Source: Streptomyces sp. HUAS YS2 (GTDB taxonomy: Bacteria; Actinomycetota; Actinomycetes; Streptomycetales; Streptomycetaceae). From it: 64,000 nucleotides of DNA. Position 1 is the first letter of the stretch, and each line of letters begins with the position of its first letter. The notes beneath the pieces are model-generated. The model saw only the letters and a list, made by a program, of their open reading frames with translations, was not told the origin of the DNA and ran no database searches. This document shows positions 7,186-15,212 of the stretch, piece by piece. Both the position numbers and the translations under genes were made by a program. The stretch spans positions 5,985,001 to 6,049,000 of the forward strand of contig NZ_CP137573.1 in assembly GCF_033343995.1 (NCBI RefSeq). The letters run 5' to 3'.

Positions 7186-8586
7186 ATGAGCGCAGCAACC
7201 GGCACCACCACCGCGCACGGCGCGGGCGGTGTCGCAGTCGTCCACCCGCGCCGCTGGGCCGCCGCCGTCGTGATGATGATCGCCGCGCTGATGGACCTGG
7301 TCGACGTCACCATCGTCAACGTCGCCCTGCCCTCCATCGGGCAGGACCTCGGCGCGTCGGACAGCGCGCTGCAGTGGACGGTCTCCGCGTACCTGCTCGG
7401 CTTCGCGGCGACCCTGATCGTCGCAGGACACCTCGGCGACCGGTACGGCCGCAAGGCGATGTTCCTCGCCGGGACCGCCGGCTTCGGACTCGCGAGCCTC
7501 GCGTGCGGCGTCGCGCAGACGCCCGGACAGTTGATCGCGGCGCGCGCGGTGCAGGGCGTGGCCGCGGCGGTCCTGATGCCCCAGGTCCTCGGCTCGTTCC
7601 ACAGTCTCTTCCGGGAGGGCAGAGAACGGGGGAAGGTGTTCGGACTGTACGGGGCGGTGGCCGGCTTCGCCTCGGCGCTCGGACTGCTGCTCGGCGGACT
7701 GCTCACGGACGCGGACCTGTTCGGGCTCGGGTGGCGCGCCGTCTTCCTCGTGAACGTCCCCGTCGCGATGCTGACCCTGGCCGCCGCGGTCGTCCTCGTA
7801 CCGGCGACCCGCGAACGGTCCGCCGCGCGGCCCGACGTGCCCGGCAGCCTGGTGCTCGCGGGCGGTCTCGTCGCGATCGTGCTGCCGCTGGTGCAGGGCC
7901 GCGAGTACGACTGGCCGGCGTGGGGCTGGGCGCTGATGGGCGCCGGGCTGCTCGCGATCGCCGCGCTGGCGCGGCGCGGGACGCTGCTGCCGGCACGGAT
8001 CCTCCGGGTCCGGGCGTTCTCGCTCGGGCTGGCGGTGCAACTGCTGTTCGCGCTCGGGATGCAGGGGTTCTTCCTCGTGTACGCGATCTGGCTGCAGGGC
8101 CGGCAGGGGTACGCGCCGCTGGAGGCGGGCGTCCTGATGCTGGCGTTCTCGGCCGGCGGATTCCTGACCGCGCCGGCCGCGGACCCGCTGGCGGAACGGC
8201 TGGGCCGGATCGTCCCGGTCGCGGGCGCGGTGGCGATGGCGGGCGGCTACGGCTGGGTGTGGGTGGCGATGGACGGCGGGGCGGCGGTGCACACGGGAGC
8301 CTGGCCGATGGTGCCGGGTCTGGTCGTCGCCGGAGCGGGACTGGGGCTGCTGGTGGTGCCGCTGGTGAACATCGTCCTGTCGACCGCGCCGAGCGAACTG
8401 GCGGGCGGGGCGTCCGGCATCTTCTCGACGGCCCAGCAGTTCGGCGGGGCGCTGGGGGCGGCGGTGGTCGGCACGGCGTTCTTCTCGGCGGGCTCGGTGG
8501 ACGACGCGATGCCGTGGGTCGTCGCCTCGTACGCGGCGGCGGCGCTCCTCGCCCTGGCCCTTCCCCACCGGGCACCCCGCCCCTGA
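7186..8586 (+). CDS. MFS exporter, DHA2 (EmrB/QacA) family
   Basis: 466 aa polytopic membrane protein. The first helix carries MDLVDVTIVNVALPSI, the DHA2 signature around motif D1; motif A follows as GHLGDRYGRKAMF; a long run of hydrophobic segments continues to the end, consistent with 14 helices. It would export a drug or metabolite by proton antiport. It is divergent from marR, with two MarR operators between them; this regulator/exporter layout suggests inducible resistance. AGAGGGG lies about 10 bases before ATG 7186. Confidence 0.9.
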   Translation: MSAATGTTTAHGAGGVAVVHPRRWAAAVVMMIAALMDLVDVTIVNVALPSIGQDLGASDSALQWTVSAYLLGFAATLIVAGHLGDRYGRKAMFLAGTAGFGLASLACGVAQTPGQLIAARAVQGVAAAVLMPQVLGSFHSLFREGRERGKVFGLYGAVAGFASALGLLLGGLLTDADLFGLGWRAVFLVNVPVAMLTLAAAVVLVPATRERSAARPDVPGSLVLAGGLVAIVLPLVQGREYDWPAWGWALMGAGLLAIAALARRGTLLPARILRVRAFSLGLAVQLLFALGMQGFFLVYAIWLQGRQGYAPLEAGVLMLAFSAGGFLTAPAADPLAERLGRIVPVAGAVAMAGGYGWVWVAMDGGAAVHTGAWPMVPGLVVAGAGLGLLVVPLVNIVLSTAPSELAGGASGIFSTAQQFGGALGAAVVGTAFFSAGSVDDAMPWVVASYAAAALLALALPHRAPRP

Positions 8587-8619
8587 CGGCAAGGCCCCCG
8601 GGGGCTCCGCCCCCGAACC

Positions 8620-8636
8620 GGGGCCTCCACGGCCCC
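8620..8636. terminator. Hairpin downstream of the MFS exporter
   Basis: GGGGCC-tccac-GGCCCC, about 35 bases after the exporter stop, plus further G/C complementarity just upstream (GGCCCCCGGGGGCTCC). It probably ends exporter transcription ahead of the hsaE promoter. Confidence 0.5.
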
Positions 8637-8641
8637 GCCTC

Positions 8642-8670
8642 CCCGCATTCCCGCACAGTGGGAATGCGGG
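8642..8670. promoter_or_regulatory. Palindromic operator upstream of the hsaE operon (shared with the hsaA operon)
   Basis: A perfect 11-base inverted repeat, CCCGCATTCCC-gcacagt-GGGAATGCGGG. Its core at 8648-8664, TTCCCGCnCAGnGGGAA, matches 15 of 17 positions of the site at 15429-15445 in front of iclR/hsaA. It is centred about 52 bases before the hsaE ATG, which is also the likely transcription start, and the promoter has no recognisable -35. That position suits an IclR-type activator. A terminator for the MFS gene is the alternative reading, but the second copy argues for an operator. Confidence 0.7.
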
Positions 8671-8695
8671 CTCCCCCGTCTCCGGGGCGCCCGCC

Positions 8696-8701
8696 TAGCC
8701 T
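8696..8701 (+). promoter_or_regulatory. -10 box of the hsaE operon, leaderless
   Basis: TAGCCT ends 6 bases before ATG 8708, the spacing seen for leaderless mRNAs in Streptomyces. No Shine-Dalgarno sequence is present. Confidence 0.5.
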
Positions 8702-8707
8702 CGCCGC

Positions 8708-9490
8708 ATGCTCACACCTGAAGCGCTTCGCGAGGCCGCCGGACTGCTGGCGCGGGCCGAGCTCGGGCGGGTGCCCGTGGCGCCGTTGGCGGAGCGGTGT
8801 CCGGGGATCGACGTCGAGGACGCGTACCGGATCCAGCTGCTCAACATCGACGCCCGGATCGCCGCCGGAGCCCGTGTCGTCGGGCACAAGGTCGGCCTGT
8901 CCTCGCCCGTCATGCAGCGCATGATGGGCGTCCACGAGCCCGACTACGGTCACCTCCTGGACGACATGGCCCTCGACCCGTCCACCCCCGTCGACCTCTC
9001 CCGCTACTGCGCCCCGCGCGTCGAGGTCGAGGTCGGGTTCGTGCTCGGCGACGACCTGCCGGGGGCCGACTGCACCGTCGCCGACGTCCTTGCCGCCACC
9101 GAACGCGTCGTCCCCGCACTGGAGTTGATCGACAGCCGGATCGCCGACTGGCGCATCGGCATCGCCGACACCATCGCCGACAACGCCTCCTCCGCCGGCT
9201 TCGCCACCGGAGACGGCGTCGATCCCCGAGAGCTGGACCTCACCGCCATCGACGCCGTGCTGCACCGCGACGGCCTGCCCGTCGCCGACGGCCGCTCGGA
9301 CGCCGTCCTCGGCGACCCCGCCGTCGCCGTCGCCTGGCTCGCCCGTACCGTCGCCCGCTTCGACGTGCCGCTGAAGAAGGGTCACCTCGTCCTGCCGGGG
9401 TCCTGCACCCGCGCCGTCGACGTCGTCGCCGGGTCCACGTACACCGCCGAGTTCCGCGGGCTCGGATCCGTCTCCCTCTCCTTCCAGTGA
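8708..9490 (+). CDS. hsaE: 2-hydroxypenta/hexa-2,4-dienoate hydratase (HsaE)
   Basis: 260 aa, MhpD/HsaE family of the fumarylacetoacetase superfamily. GHKVGLSSPVMQRMMGV (residues 59-75), EVEVGFVLGDDL with the metal-binding glutamates, and ALELIDSRIADW are typical. It adds water to the 2-hydroxydienoate released by HsaD from ring A/B, giving 4-hydroxy-2-oxoacid for HsaF. It is the first gene of the operon hsaE-hsaG-hsaF-kshA-orf-kshB; the ATG is probably leaderless. A meta-cleavage hydratase for simple aromatics would look similar; the neighbours KshAB, HsaA-D and KstD point to steroids. Confidence 0.88.
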   Translation: MLTPEALREAAGLLARAELGRVPVAPLAERCPGIDVEDAYRIQLLNIDARIAAGARVVGHKVGLSSPVMQRMMGVHEPDYGHLLDDMALDPSTPVDLSRYCAPRVEVEVGFVLGDDLPGADCTVADVLAATERVVPALELIDSRIADWRIGIADTIADNASSAGFATGDGVDPRELDLTAIDAVLHRDGLPVADGRSDAVLGDPAVAVAWLARTVARFDVPLKKGHLVLPGSCTRAVDVVAGSTYTAEFRGLGSVSLSFQ

Positions 9491-9497
9491 GGCCACG

Positions 9498-10391
9498 ATG
9501 ACCACGCTCACCGCCGCCGTCGTCGGCTCCGGCAACATCGGAACCGACCTGCTGTACAAGCTGCTCCGCTCCCCGCACATCGAGCCCCGCTGGATGGTCG
9601 GCGTCGACCCGGACAGCGAGGGGCTCGCCCGGGCCCGCAAGCTCGGCCTCGAGACCCGCGCCGACGGGGTCGACGGACTCCTCGCCGGGTCCGAGCTGCC
9701 CGACCTCGTCTTCGAGGCCACCTCCGCGTACGTGCACCGCGCCAACGCCCCGCGCTACGCCGAACTCGGCATCACCGCGATCGACCTCACCCCGGCCGCC
9801 GTCGGCCCCGCCGTCGTCCCGCCGGCCAACCTGACCGAGCATCTCGACGCCGCCAACGTCAACATGATCACCTGCGGCGGTCAGGCCACCATCCCCATGG
9901 TGTACGCCGTCTCCCGCGTCGTCCCCGTGGCCTACGCCGAGATCGTCGCGTCCGTCGCCTCCGTCTCGGCCGGCCCCGGAACCCGCGCCAACATCGACGA
10001 GTTCACCCGGACCACCTCCCGCGGCATCGAGACCATCGGCGGCGCCGGACGCGGCAAGGCGATCATCATCCTCAACCCCGCCGACCCGCCGGTCATCATG
10101 CGCGACACCGTGTTCTGCGCGATCCCGGAGGACGCCGACCGGGAGGCGATCGCCGCCTCCGTCAAGCAGGTCGCCGAGGACGTCGCGGCGTACGTGCCCG
10201 GCTACCGGCTGCGCTCCGAGCCGCAGTTCGACGACCCGTCCGACGCCAACGGAGGCATGGCCCGGGTCGCGATCTTCCTGGAGGTCGAGGGTGCGGGCGA
10301 CTACCTCCCGCCGTACGCCGGAAACCTCGACATCATGACCGCCGCCGCCACCAAGGTCGGCGAGGAGTTCGCCAAGAGGGGCCAGCGATGA
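9498..10391 (+). CDS. hsaG: Acylating acetaldehyde/propionaldehyde dehydrogenase (HsaG)
   Basis: 297 aa. Nucleotide-binding GSGNIGTDLL at residues 10-19; catalytic cysteine 126 in NMITCGGQATIP; length matches MhpF/BphJ/HsaG. It converts the aldehyde released by the aldolase HsaF to acetyl- or propionyl-CoA with NAD and CoA, the two proteins forming a channelling complex. The start is 7 bases after the hsaE stop with GAGG upstream, and the stop overlaps the hsaF ATG by 4 bases, matching the tight coupling expected of the complex. Confidence 0.93.
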   Translation: MTTLTAAVVGSGNIGTDLLYKLLRSPHIEPRWMVGVDPDSEGLARARKLGLETRADGVDGLLAGSELPDLVFEATSAYVHRANAPRYAELGITAIDLTPAAVGPAVVPPANLTEHLDAANVNMITCGGQATIPMVYAVSRVVPVAYAEIVASVASVSAGPGTRANIDEFTRTTSRGIETIGGAGRGKAIIILNPADPPVIMRDTVFCAIPEDADREAIAASVKQVAEDVAAYVPGYRLRSEPQFDDPSDANGGMARVAIFLEVEGAGDYLPPYAGNLDIMTAAATKVGEEFAKRGQR

Positions 10392-11428
10392 CGTACGACA
10401 TCCGGATCACCGACTCGTCCCTCCGCGACGGCTCGCACGCCAAGCGCCACCAGTTCACCGCCGAGGACGTCAGCTCCGTCGTCGCCGCGCTCGACGACGC
10501 GGGCGTGCCCGTCATCGAGGTCACCCACGGCGACGGGCTCGGCGGCTCCTCCTTCACCTACGGCTTCTCCCGCACCCCCGAGCAGGAGCTGATCAAGGCC
10601 GCCGTCGAGACCGCCCGCCGGGCGAAGATCGCGTTCCTGATGCTGCCCGGGCTCGGCGTCAAGGACGACATCCGCGCCGCGCACGCGAACGGCGCGCAGA
10701 TCTGCCGGATTGCCACCCACTGCACCGAGGCCGACATCTCCGTCCAGCACTTCGGGCTGGCCCGCGAGATGGGCCTGGAGACCGTCGGCTTCCTGATGAT
10801 GTCGCACTCCACCACCCCCGAGAACCTCGCCCGCCAGGGCCGGATCATGGCCGACGCCGGCTGCCAGTGCGTGTACGTCGTCGACTCCGCCGGCGCCCTG
10901 GTCATGGACGAGACCGCCGACCGGGTCGCCGCCCTCGTCGCCGAACTCGGCGACGACGCCCAGGTCGGCTTCCACGGCCACGAGAACCTCGCCCTCGGCA
11001 CCGGCAACTCGATCGCCGCCATCAAGGCGGGCGCCCTGCAGATCGACGGCTCGACCCGCCGCCTCGGCGCGGGCGCCGGCAACACCGCCGTCGAGGCGCT
11101 CGTCGCCGTCTGCCACAAGATGGGCATCCGCACCGGCATCGACGTACTGAAGATCATCGACGCGGCCGAGGACGTCGTCCGGCCCGTCATGGACGAGGAG
11201 TGCCGGCTCGACCGGCTCGCCCTGCTCATGGGCCACGCCGGCGTCTACTCCAGCTTCCTCAAGCACGCCTACCGGCAGGCCGAGCGGTACGGCGTCCCCG
11301 GCGCCGAGATCCTGCTCCGGGCCGGCGAACGCCGCCTGGTCGGCGGCCAGGAGGACCAGCTCATCGACATCGCCCTCGAACTCGTCAGGGAGCAGGGCGC
11401 CGTGAAGGAGAAGGAGAACGCGCGATGA
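10388..11428 (+). CDS. hsaF: 4-hydroxy-2-oxovalerate/hexanoate aldolase (HsaF)
   Basis: 346 aa class II aldolase of the HMG-CoA-lyase-like superfamily. ITDSSLRDGSHAKRHQF at the N-terminus provides the divalent metal ligand Asp14 and a conserved Arg/His pair; GFHGHENLALG supplies metal ligands His196 and His198. It splits 4-hydroxy-2-oxoacids into pyruvate and an aldehyde, propionaldehyde in the steroid pathway, which goes to HsaG. ATGA overlaps on both sides place it in the same transcript as hsaG and kshA. Confidence 0.93.
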   Translation: MTYDIRITDSSLRDGSHAKRHQFTAEDVSSVVAALDDAGVPVIEVTHGDGLGGSSFTYGFSRTPEQELIKAAVETARRAKIAFLMLPGLGVKDDIRAAHANGAQICRIATHCTEADISVQHFGLAREMGLETVGFLMMSHSTTPENLARQGRIMADAGCQCVYVVDSAGALVMDETADRVAALVAELGDDAQVGFHGHENLALGTGNSIAAIKAGALQIDGSTRRLGAGAGNTAVEALVAVCHKMGIRTGIDVLKIIDAAEDVVRPVMDEECRLDRLALLMGHAGVYSSFLKHAYRQAERYGVPGAEILLRAGERRLVGGQEDQLIDIALELVREQGAVKEKENAR

Positions 11429-12579
11429 CCGCCATCGACGAAGGACCCCGCGTCATCGACGCCGGCACCCCGCCCACCCGGTTCGCCCGCGGCTGGCACT
11501 GCCTCGGCCTCGCCGAGGAGTTCAAGGACGGGAAGCCGCACGAGATCGAGGCGTTCGGCACCAAGCTCGTCGTCTTCCAGGGCGAGGACGACGGGATGCT
11601 CCACGTCCTCAACGCCTACTGCCCGCACATGGGCGGCAACCTCGCCCACGGCACGATCAAGGGCGACGCGGTCGCCTGCCCGTTCCACGACTGGCGCTGG
11701 TCCGGCGACGGCCGCTGCGCCGGCATCCCGTACGCCCGGCGCGTCCCACCGCGCGCCCGCACCCGCGCCTGGACCACCCTGGAGCGCAACCGGCAGCTCT
11801 TCGTCTGGCACGACCCCGAGGGCAACCCGCCCCCGCCCGAGGTCACCATCCCCGAGATCGAGGGTCTCGAGAGCGGCGAGTGGTCCGCCTGGTCCTGGAA
11901 CGCCGCCCGCGTGGACGGCTCCCACTGCCGCGAGATCGTCGACAACATCGTCGACATGGCGCACTTCTACTACGTGCACTACGCGTTCCCGACGTACTTC
12001 AAGAACGTCTTCGACGGCCATGTCGCCACCCAGTACCTGGAGTCCACGCCGCGCGAGGACATGGACCTCGGCAACCTCAGCGCCCCGCTGCGCTCCGACG
12101 CGTCCTACTACGGCCCGTCCTACATGATCGACCGGGTCTGGTCGGACATCGGCGGCGGCGTGGAGATGGAGAGCGTCCTCATCAACTGCCACTACCCGGT
12201 GGACGCGAACAGCTTCGTCCTGCTCTACGGCACGACCGTGCGCAAGCTGCCCGGCATGACCGACGAGCAGGCCGACGACGCCGCGAAGCTGTTCACCTCC
12301 GGCCTCGCCGTCGGCTTCGAGCAGGACATCGAGGTCTGGCGGAACAAGACCCGGATCGACAACCCGCTCCTCAGCGAGGAGGACGGGCCGGTCTACCAGC
12401 TCCGCCGCTGGTACGAGCAGTTCTACGTCGACACCGCCGACGTCAAGGACGAGATGGTGCGCCGCTTCGAGTTCGAGATCGACACGACGCGGGCCAACGA
12501 GGCCTGGCGCGCCGAGGTCGCCGGGAACATCGCCAGGCGGGCGCAGGAGCAGGCAGAGGCACCGGAGCAGGAGGCCTGA
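11425..12579 (+). CDS. kshA: 3-ketosteroid 9alpha-hydroxylase, Rieske oxygenase component (KshA)
   Basis: 384 aa. Rieske [2Fe-2S] ligands Cys66/His68 (CPH) and Cys85/His88 (CPFH); mononuclear iron ligands His180 and His185 in VDMAHFYYVHYAF, with Asp301 as third ligand in FEQDIEVW. Spacing and length agree with KshA. It hydroxylates C9 of 3-ketosteroids; with KstD action on ring A this opens ring B. Electrons come from KshB, encoded two genes downstream. ATG 11425 overlaps the hsaF stop by 4 bases. Oxygenases for other cyclic substrates share the fold, but the YYVHYAFPTYFKN segment and the operon favour KshA. Confidence 0.9.
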   Translation: MTAIDEGPRVIDAGTPPTRFARGWHCLGLAEEFKDGKPHEIEAFGTKLVVFQGEDDGMLHVLNAYCPHMGGNLAHGTIKGDAVACPFHDWRWSGDGRCAGIPYARRVPPRARTRAWTTLERNRQLFVWHDPEGNPPPPEVTIPEIEGLESGEWSAWSWNAARVDGSHCREIVDNIVDMAHFYYVHYAFPTYFKNVFDGHVATQYLESTPREDMDLGNLSAPLRSDASYYGPSYMIDRVWSDIGGGVEMESVLINCHYPVDANSFVLLYGTTVRKLPGMTDEQADDAAKLFTSGLAVGFEQDIEVWRNKTRIDNPLLSEEDGPVYQLRRWYEQFYVDTADVKDEMVRRFEFEIDTTRANEAWRAEVAGNIARRAQEQAEAPEQEA

Positions 12580-12809
12580 TGCGCGCCGTGGAGTGCGGGG
12601 CCTGCGGCAACCAGGTGCTGTGCGAGAAGTTCAGCCCCGCGCACACCGCCGTGCAGTGGACGGAGGAGGCCGCGGCGGTCTGCCCGAGCATCGCCGAGCG
12701 GGTCGCGGCCGGCGAGCCGTCGGCCCGGGTCCGGGTCTGCGCCGCGCTCCGCGACAGCATCGACGCCGCCGTCGCGGCGGGCGACCTGGAGGTGACGGGT
12801 GCCTGGTAG
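12579..12809 (+). CDS. 76-aa cysteine-containing protein between kshA and kshB
   Basis: The ATG shares one base with the kshA stop (TGATG) and the end overlaps kshB by 11 bases, so it is translated as part of the operon. The protein starts MRAVECGACGNQVLCEKFSP. Cysteines at 6, 9, 15, 34 and 51 include one CxxC, and FSPAHTAVQW follows. The remainder is Ala-rich and helical. I do not recognise a family with certainty. The cysteines suggest a small metal or Fe-S site; being wedged between the oxygenase and its reductase suggests an electron-transfer, assembly or stabilising role for KshAB. There is no signal peptide or membrane segment. It is too short for an ordinary 2Fe-2S plant-type ferredoxin and lacks that motif. 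Confidence 0.75.
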   Translation: MRAVECGACGNQVLCEKFSPAHTAVQWTEEAAAVCPSIAERVAAGEPSARVRVCAALRDSIDAAVAAGDLEVTGAW

Positions 12810-13806
12810 CCGTACGGTCCGGGTGGTGGAGGCGGTCCGCGAGACCGCCGACGCCGTCTCGCTGGTCCTCGACGCCGGCGGCGCCGAACTCCCGTACCGA
12901 CCCGGTCAGTTCCTGACGGTACGGATTCCCGGCCGCGGCGCCCGCTGCTACTCGCTGGCCAGCTCCCCGCACACCGGGGAGCCGCCGCGGATCACCGTCA
13001 AGCGGGTGCCCGGCGGGGTCGGGTCGGGCTGGATGTGCGACGAGGTGGCGGTCGGCGACGAGCTGGAGGTGCTGCCGCCGGCCGGCACCTTCGGTCCCGC
13101 CGACCTCGACCGCGACCTGCTCCTGGTGGCGGGCGGCAGCGGCATCACGCCGGTGGTGTCGGTTGCCAAGTCGGCGCTGGCGGCGGGGCGGGCGCGGGTG
13201 GCCCTCGTGTACGCGAACCGCGACGAGCCGGCCGTCATCTTCCGCGACGAGCTGCGCGAGCTGGCCGAGGACTACCCGAGCCGCTTCACGCTGATCCACT
13301 GGCTGGAGTCGCTGCAGGGCCTGCCCACCGCCGACGCGCTCACCGCGACCGTCGCGCCGTACGCGGCCCGCGACACCTACCTGTGCGGGCCGGGCCCGCT
13401 GATGGACGCGGCGGAGGCGGCGGTACGGGCCACCGGCGGACGCACCGTCCGCCGCGAGCGGTACTTCTCCCTCGCCGACGACGTCTTCGACCGGCCGGCA
13501 GCCGCCGACACGCCGTCCGAGGACGCGCCCGCCTACACGGCCCGGGTCGTCCTGGACGGCGACGTCCACGCGATCCCCGGCGGTCGGGACGTCCCGCTCC
13601 TCGACGCCCTCCTCAAGGCCGGCGTCGACGCGCCGTACTCCTGCCGCGAGGGCGCCTGCGCGGCCTGCACCTGCCGGATCGTCGCGGGAGAGGTGAAGCT
13701 GCTGCGCAACGAGGTCCTGACGGACGCCGACCTCGCAGACGGCTACACCCTGGCCTGCCAGGCCGTCCCACTGAGCGACCACGTCGAGGTCACGTACGAC
13801 GAGTGA
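12799..13806 (+). CDS. kshB: 3-ketosteroid 9alpha-hydroxylase, ferredoxin reductase component (KshB)
   Basis: 335 aa three-domain reductase. FAD domain with RCYSLASSP (residues 49-57), NAD domain with VAGGSGITPVVS, and C-terminal plant-type [2Fe-2S] domain with Cys282-x4-Cys287-x2-Cys290 and Cys320. It passes electrons from NADH through FAD and 2Fe-2S to the KshA Rieske centre. GTG 12799 overlaps the 76-aa gene by 11 bases, with GGAGGTGACGG ahead of it. It is the last gene of the hsaE operon. Confidence 0.92.
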   Translation: MPGSRTVRVVEAVRETADAVSLVLDAGGAELPYRPGQFLTVRIPGRGARCYSLASSPHTGEPPRITVKRVPGGVGSGWMCDEVAVGDELEVLPPAGTFGPADLDRDLLLVAGGSGITPVVSVAKSALAAGRARVALVYANRDEPAVIFRDELRELAEDYPSRFTLIHWLESLQGLPTADALTATVAPYAARDTYLCGPGPLMDAAEAAVRATGGRTVRRERYFSLADDVFDRPAAADTPSEDAPAYTARVVLDGDVHAIPGGRDVPLLDALLKAGVDAPYSCREGACAACTCRIVAGEVKLLRNEVLTDADLADGYTLACQAVPLSDHVEVTYDE

Positions 13807-14333
13807 GCGGCCGGACGCCGAACCGCCCGGACGACGCACGCGCGGCCCGGGCACCTGCTCCGCCCCGGTGGTCGGCCGTGCTGCGGCCGGCGGAGGGGCG
13901 GACGGCAGAGCGCCCCGCGACGAGCGGGTGCCGGCCCGTGCCGGTTCGGCTTCGGTGCCTCGGGCTCGGTGGTCGCCCGTGCTGCGGGCAGCGGAGGGGT
14001 GGACGTCGGAACCCCCGGGCGACGCGCGGGAGCCGGCCGGCGCCGGTTCGGCTTCGGTGGCTCCGGACCGGTGATCGGCCGTCCTGCGGCCGGCGCGCGG
14101 TGGGCCGCTGCTGCGGCTCCGATCGGGGCTGGCCCCGCGGCCCCGACCCTGGCCATGGCCTCCGGCCCCGACTCCGACCCCGGCCTCCAGCCCCGGCCCG
14201 GCCTCCAGCGCCCGGCCCGGCCTCCAGCCCCGGCCCGGCCTTCGGCCCCGGCCCGGCCCTTGGCCTCGGCCCGGCGCTCGGCCCCGGCCCGGCCCCCGGC
14301 CGGGATCCGCTCAGGCCGCCTTCCCGGCGCTCG
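13807..14333. repeat. 527-base intergenic region with a 102-bp imperfect tandem repeat
   Basis: There is no credible gene. A unit of about 102 bases begins at 13866, 13967 and 14069 (third copy partial). Each opens with CGGTGGTCGGCCGTGCTGCG or a close variant, and the first two end with GCCGGTTCGGCTTCGGTG. From about 14160 to 14300 follows a run of short GGCCCCGGCC-type repeats. The region lies between the convergent kshB and iclR genes. It contains many potential hairpins and may serve for termination; its repeated structure also suggests slippage or local duplication. Confidence 0.6.
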
Positions 14334-15212
14334 CTACATCCACTCGCTGGTCCACAGCCAGCCCATCATCGTGTCCATCTCCTGCTCCGACATGTCCGGG
14401 GCGGGGAGCGACTCGGTGGGTGTCGGTCTGCGGGGTGGGCGGGTGGGGCCGAACAGGTCCTGCCAGACGGCGCGGGCGCAGGCCCGCACGGCGGGGGCGA
14501 GGCGTTCGAGCTCGCGGTGCGCGCCCCGGCCCGACACCGACACCGCGGCGATCGCCCGGCCCGCGCCGCGCAGCGGGGCCGCCACGCAGGACACCCCGCG
14601 GAAGGTCTCCTCCTCGTCGAAGGCCACGCCCCGGTCCCGGACCGCGGCCAGGCGCGAGCGGAGCTGCGCCGGCTGGACGACCGTACGGGGCGTGTGCGCC
14701 CGCAGTCGCGCCGCCAGGACCGACTCGACGACCCCCGGGTCCCCGAAGGCGAGCAGCGCCTTGCCGGCCGCCGTGGAGTGCGCGGGCATCCGCCCGCCGA
14801 CCCGGGACGGGACGGCGGTGTCGGCGGAACCGCCGATCCGTTCCAGGCAGACGATCTCGGCGCCGTCGAGCACGTACAGGTGCACCAGGTGGCCGGTCGA
14901 CTCGTGCAGCGCGTGCAGGCGCGGGAGCGCGGCCTGTCGCAGCCGGTTGTGGTGCGCGGCGAGCGCGCCGAGCTCCAGCATCCGCATGCCCATGCGGTAG
15001 TCCCGGCCCTCCCGGTCGAGCCAGCGCAGCTGGACCAGCTGGTCCAGGATGCGGTGCGCGGAGGAGCGGGGGAGGCCGGAGCGGCGGATCACCTCGGTGA
15101 GCGAGAGACGCGGCTCGGGCCCGTCGAAGGCGGCCAGCACCCGCGCCGCCTTCTCCAGGAGGGACGGGGCTGCCGTAGCGGGTGCCGGTACGCCGACGAG
15201 CTCAGCGGTCAT
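14334..15212 (-). CDS. IclR family transcriptional regulator of the steroid operons
   Basis: 292 aa. An N-terminal winged HTH spans about residues 17-80 (SLTEVIRRSGLPRSSAHRIL), and the effector-binding domain follows (GGRMPAHSTAAGKALLAF, then FRGVSCVAAPLR and AIAAVSVSG), all characteristic of IclR/PcaU-type regulators. A 40-residue C-terminal tail (PTRPPRRPTPTESLPAP and onward) is extra. ATG 15212 has GGGGAGAC just upstream. It lies between two operons carrying the same palindrome, so it is the probable regulator of both. Known actinobacterial steroid regulons use the TetR proteins KstR and KstR2, so an IclR regulator would be a different solution. Whether it activates or represses is not decided by sequence. 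Confidence 0.88.
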   Translation of the reverse strand: MTAELVGVPAPATAAPSLLEKAARVLAAFDGPEPRLSLTEVIRRSGLPRSSAHRILDQLVQLRWLDREGRDYRMGMRMLELGALAAHHNRLRQAALPRLHALHESTGHLVHLYVLDGAEIVCLERIGGSADTAVPSRVGGRMPAHSTAAGKALLAFGDPGVVESVLAARLRAHTPRTVVQPAQLRSRLAAVRDRGVAFDEEETFRGVSCVAAPLRGAGRAIAAVSVSGRGAHRELERLAPAVRACARAVWQDLFGPTRPPRRPTPTESLPAPDMSEQEMDTMMGWLWTSEWM

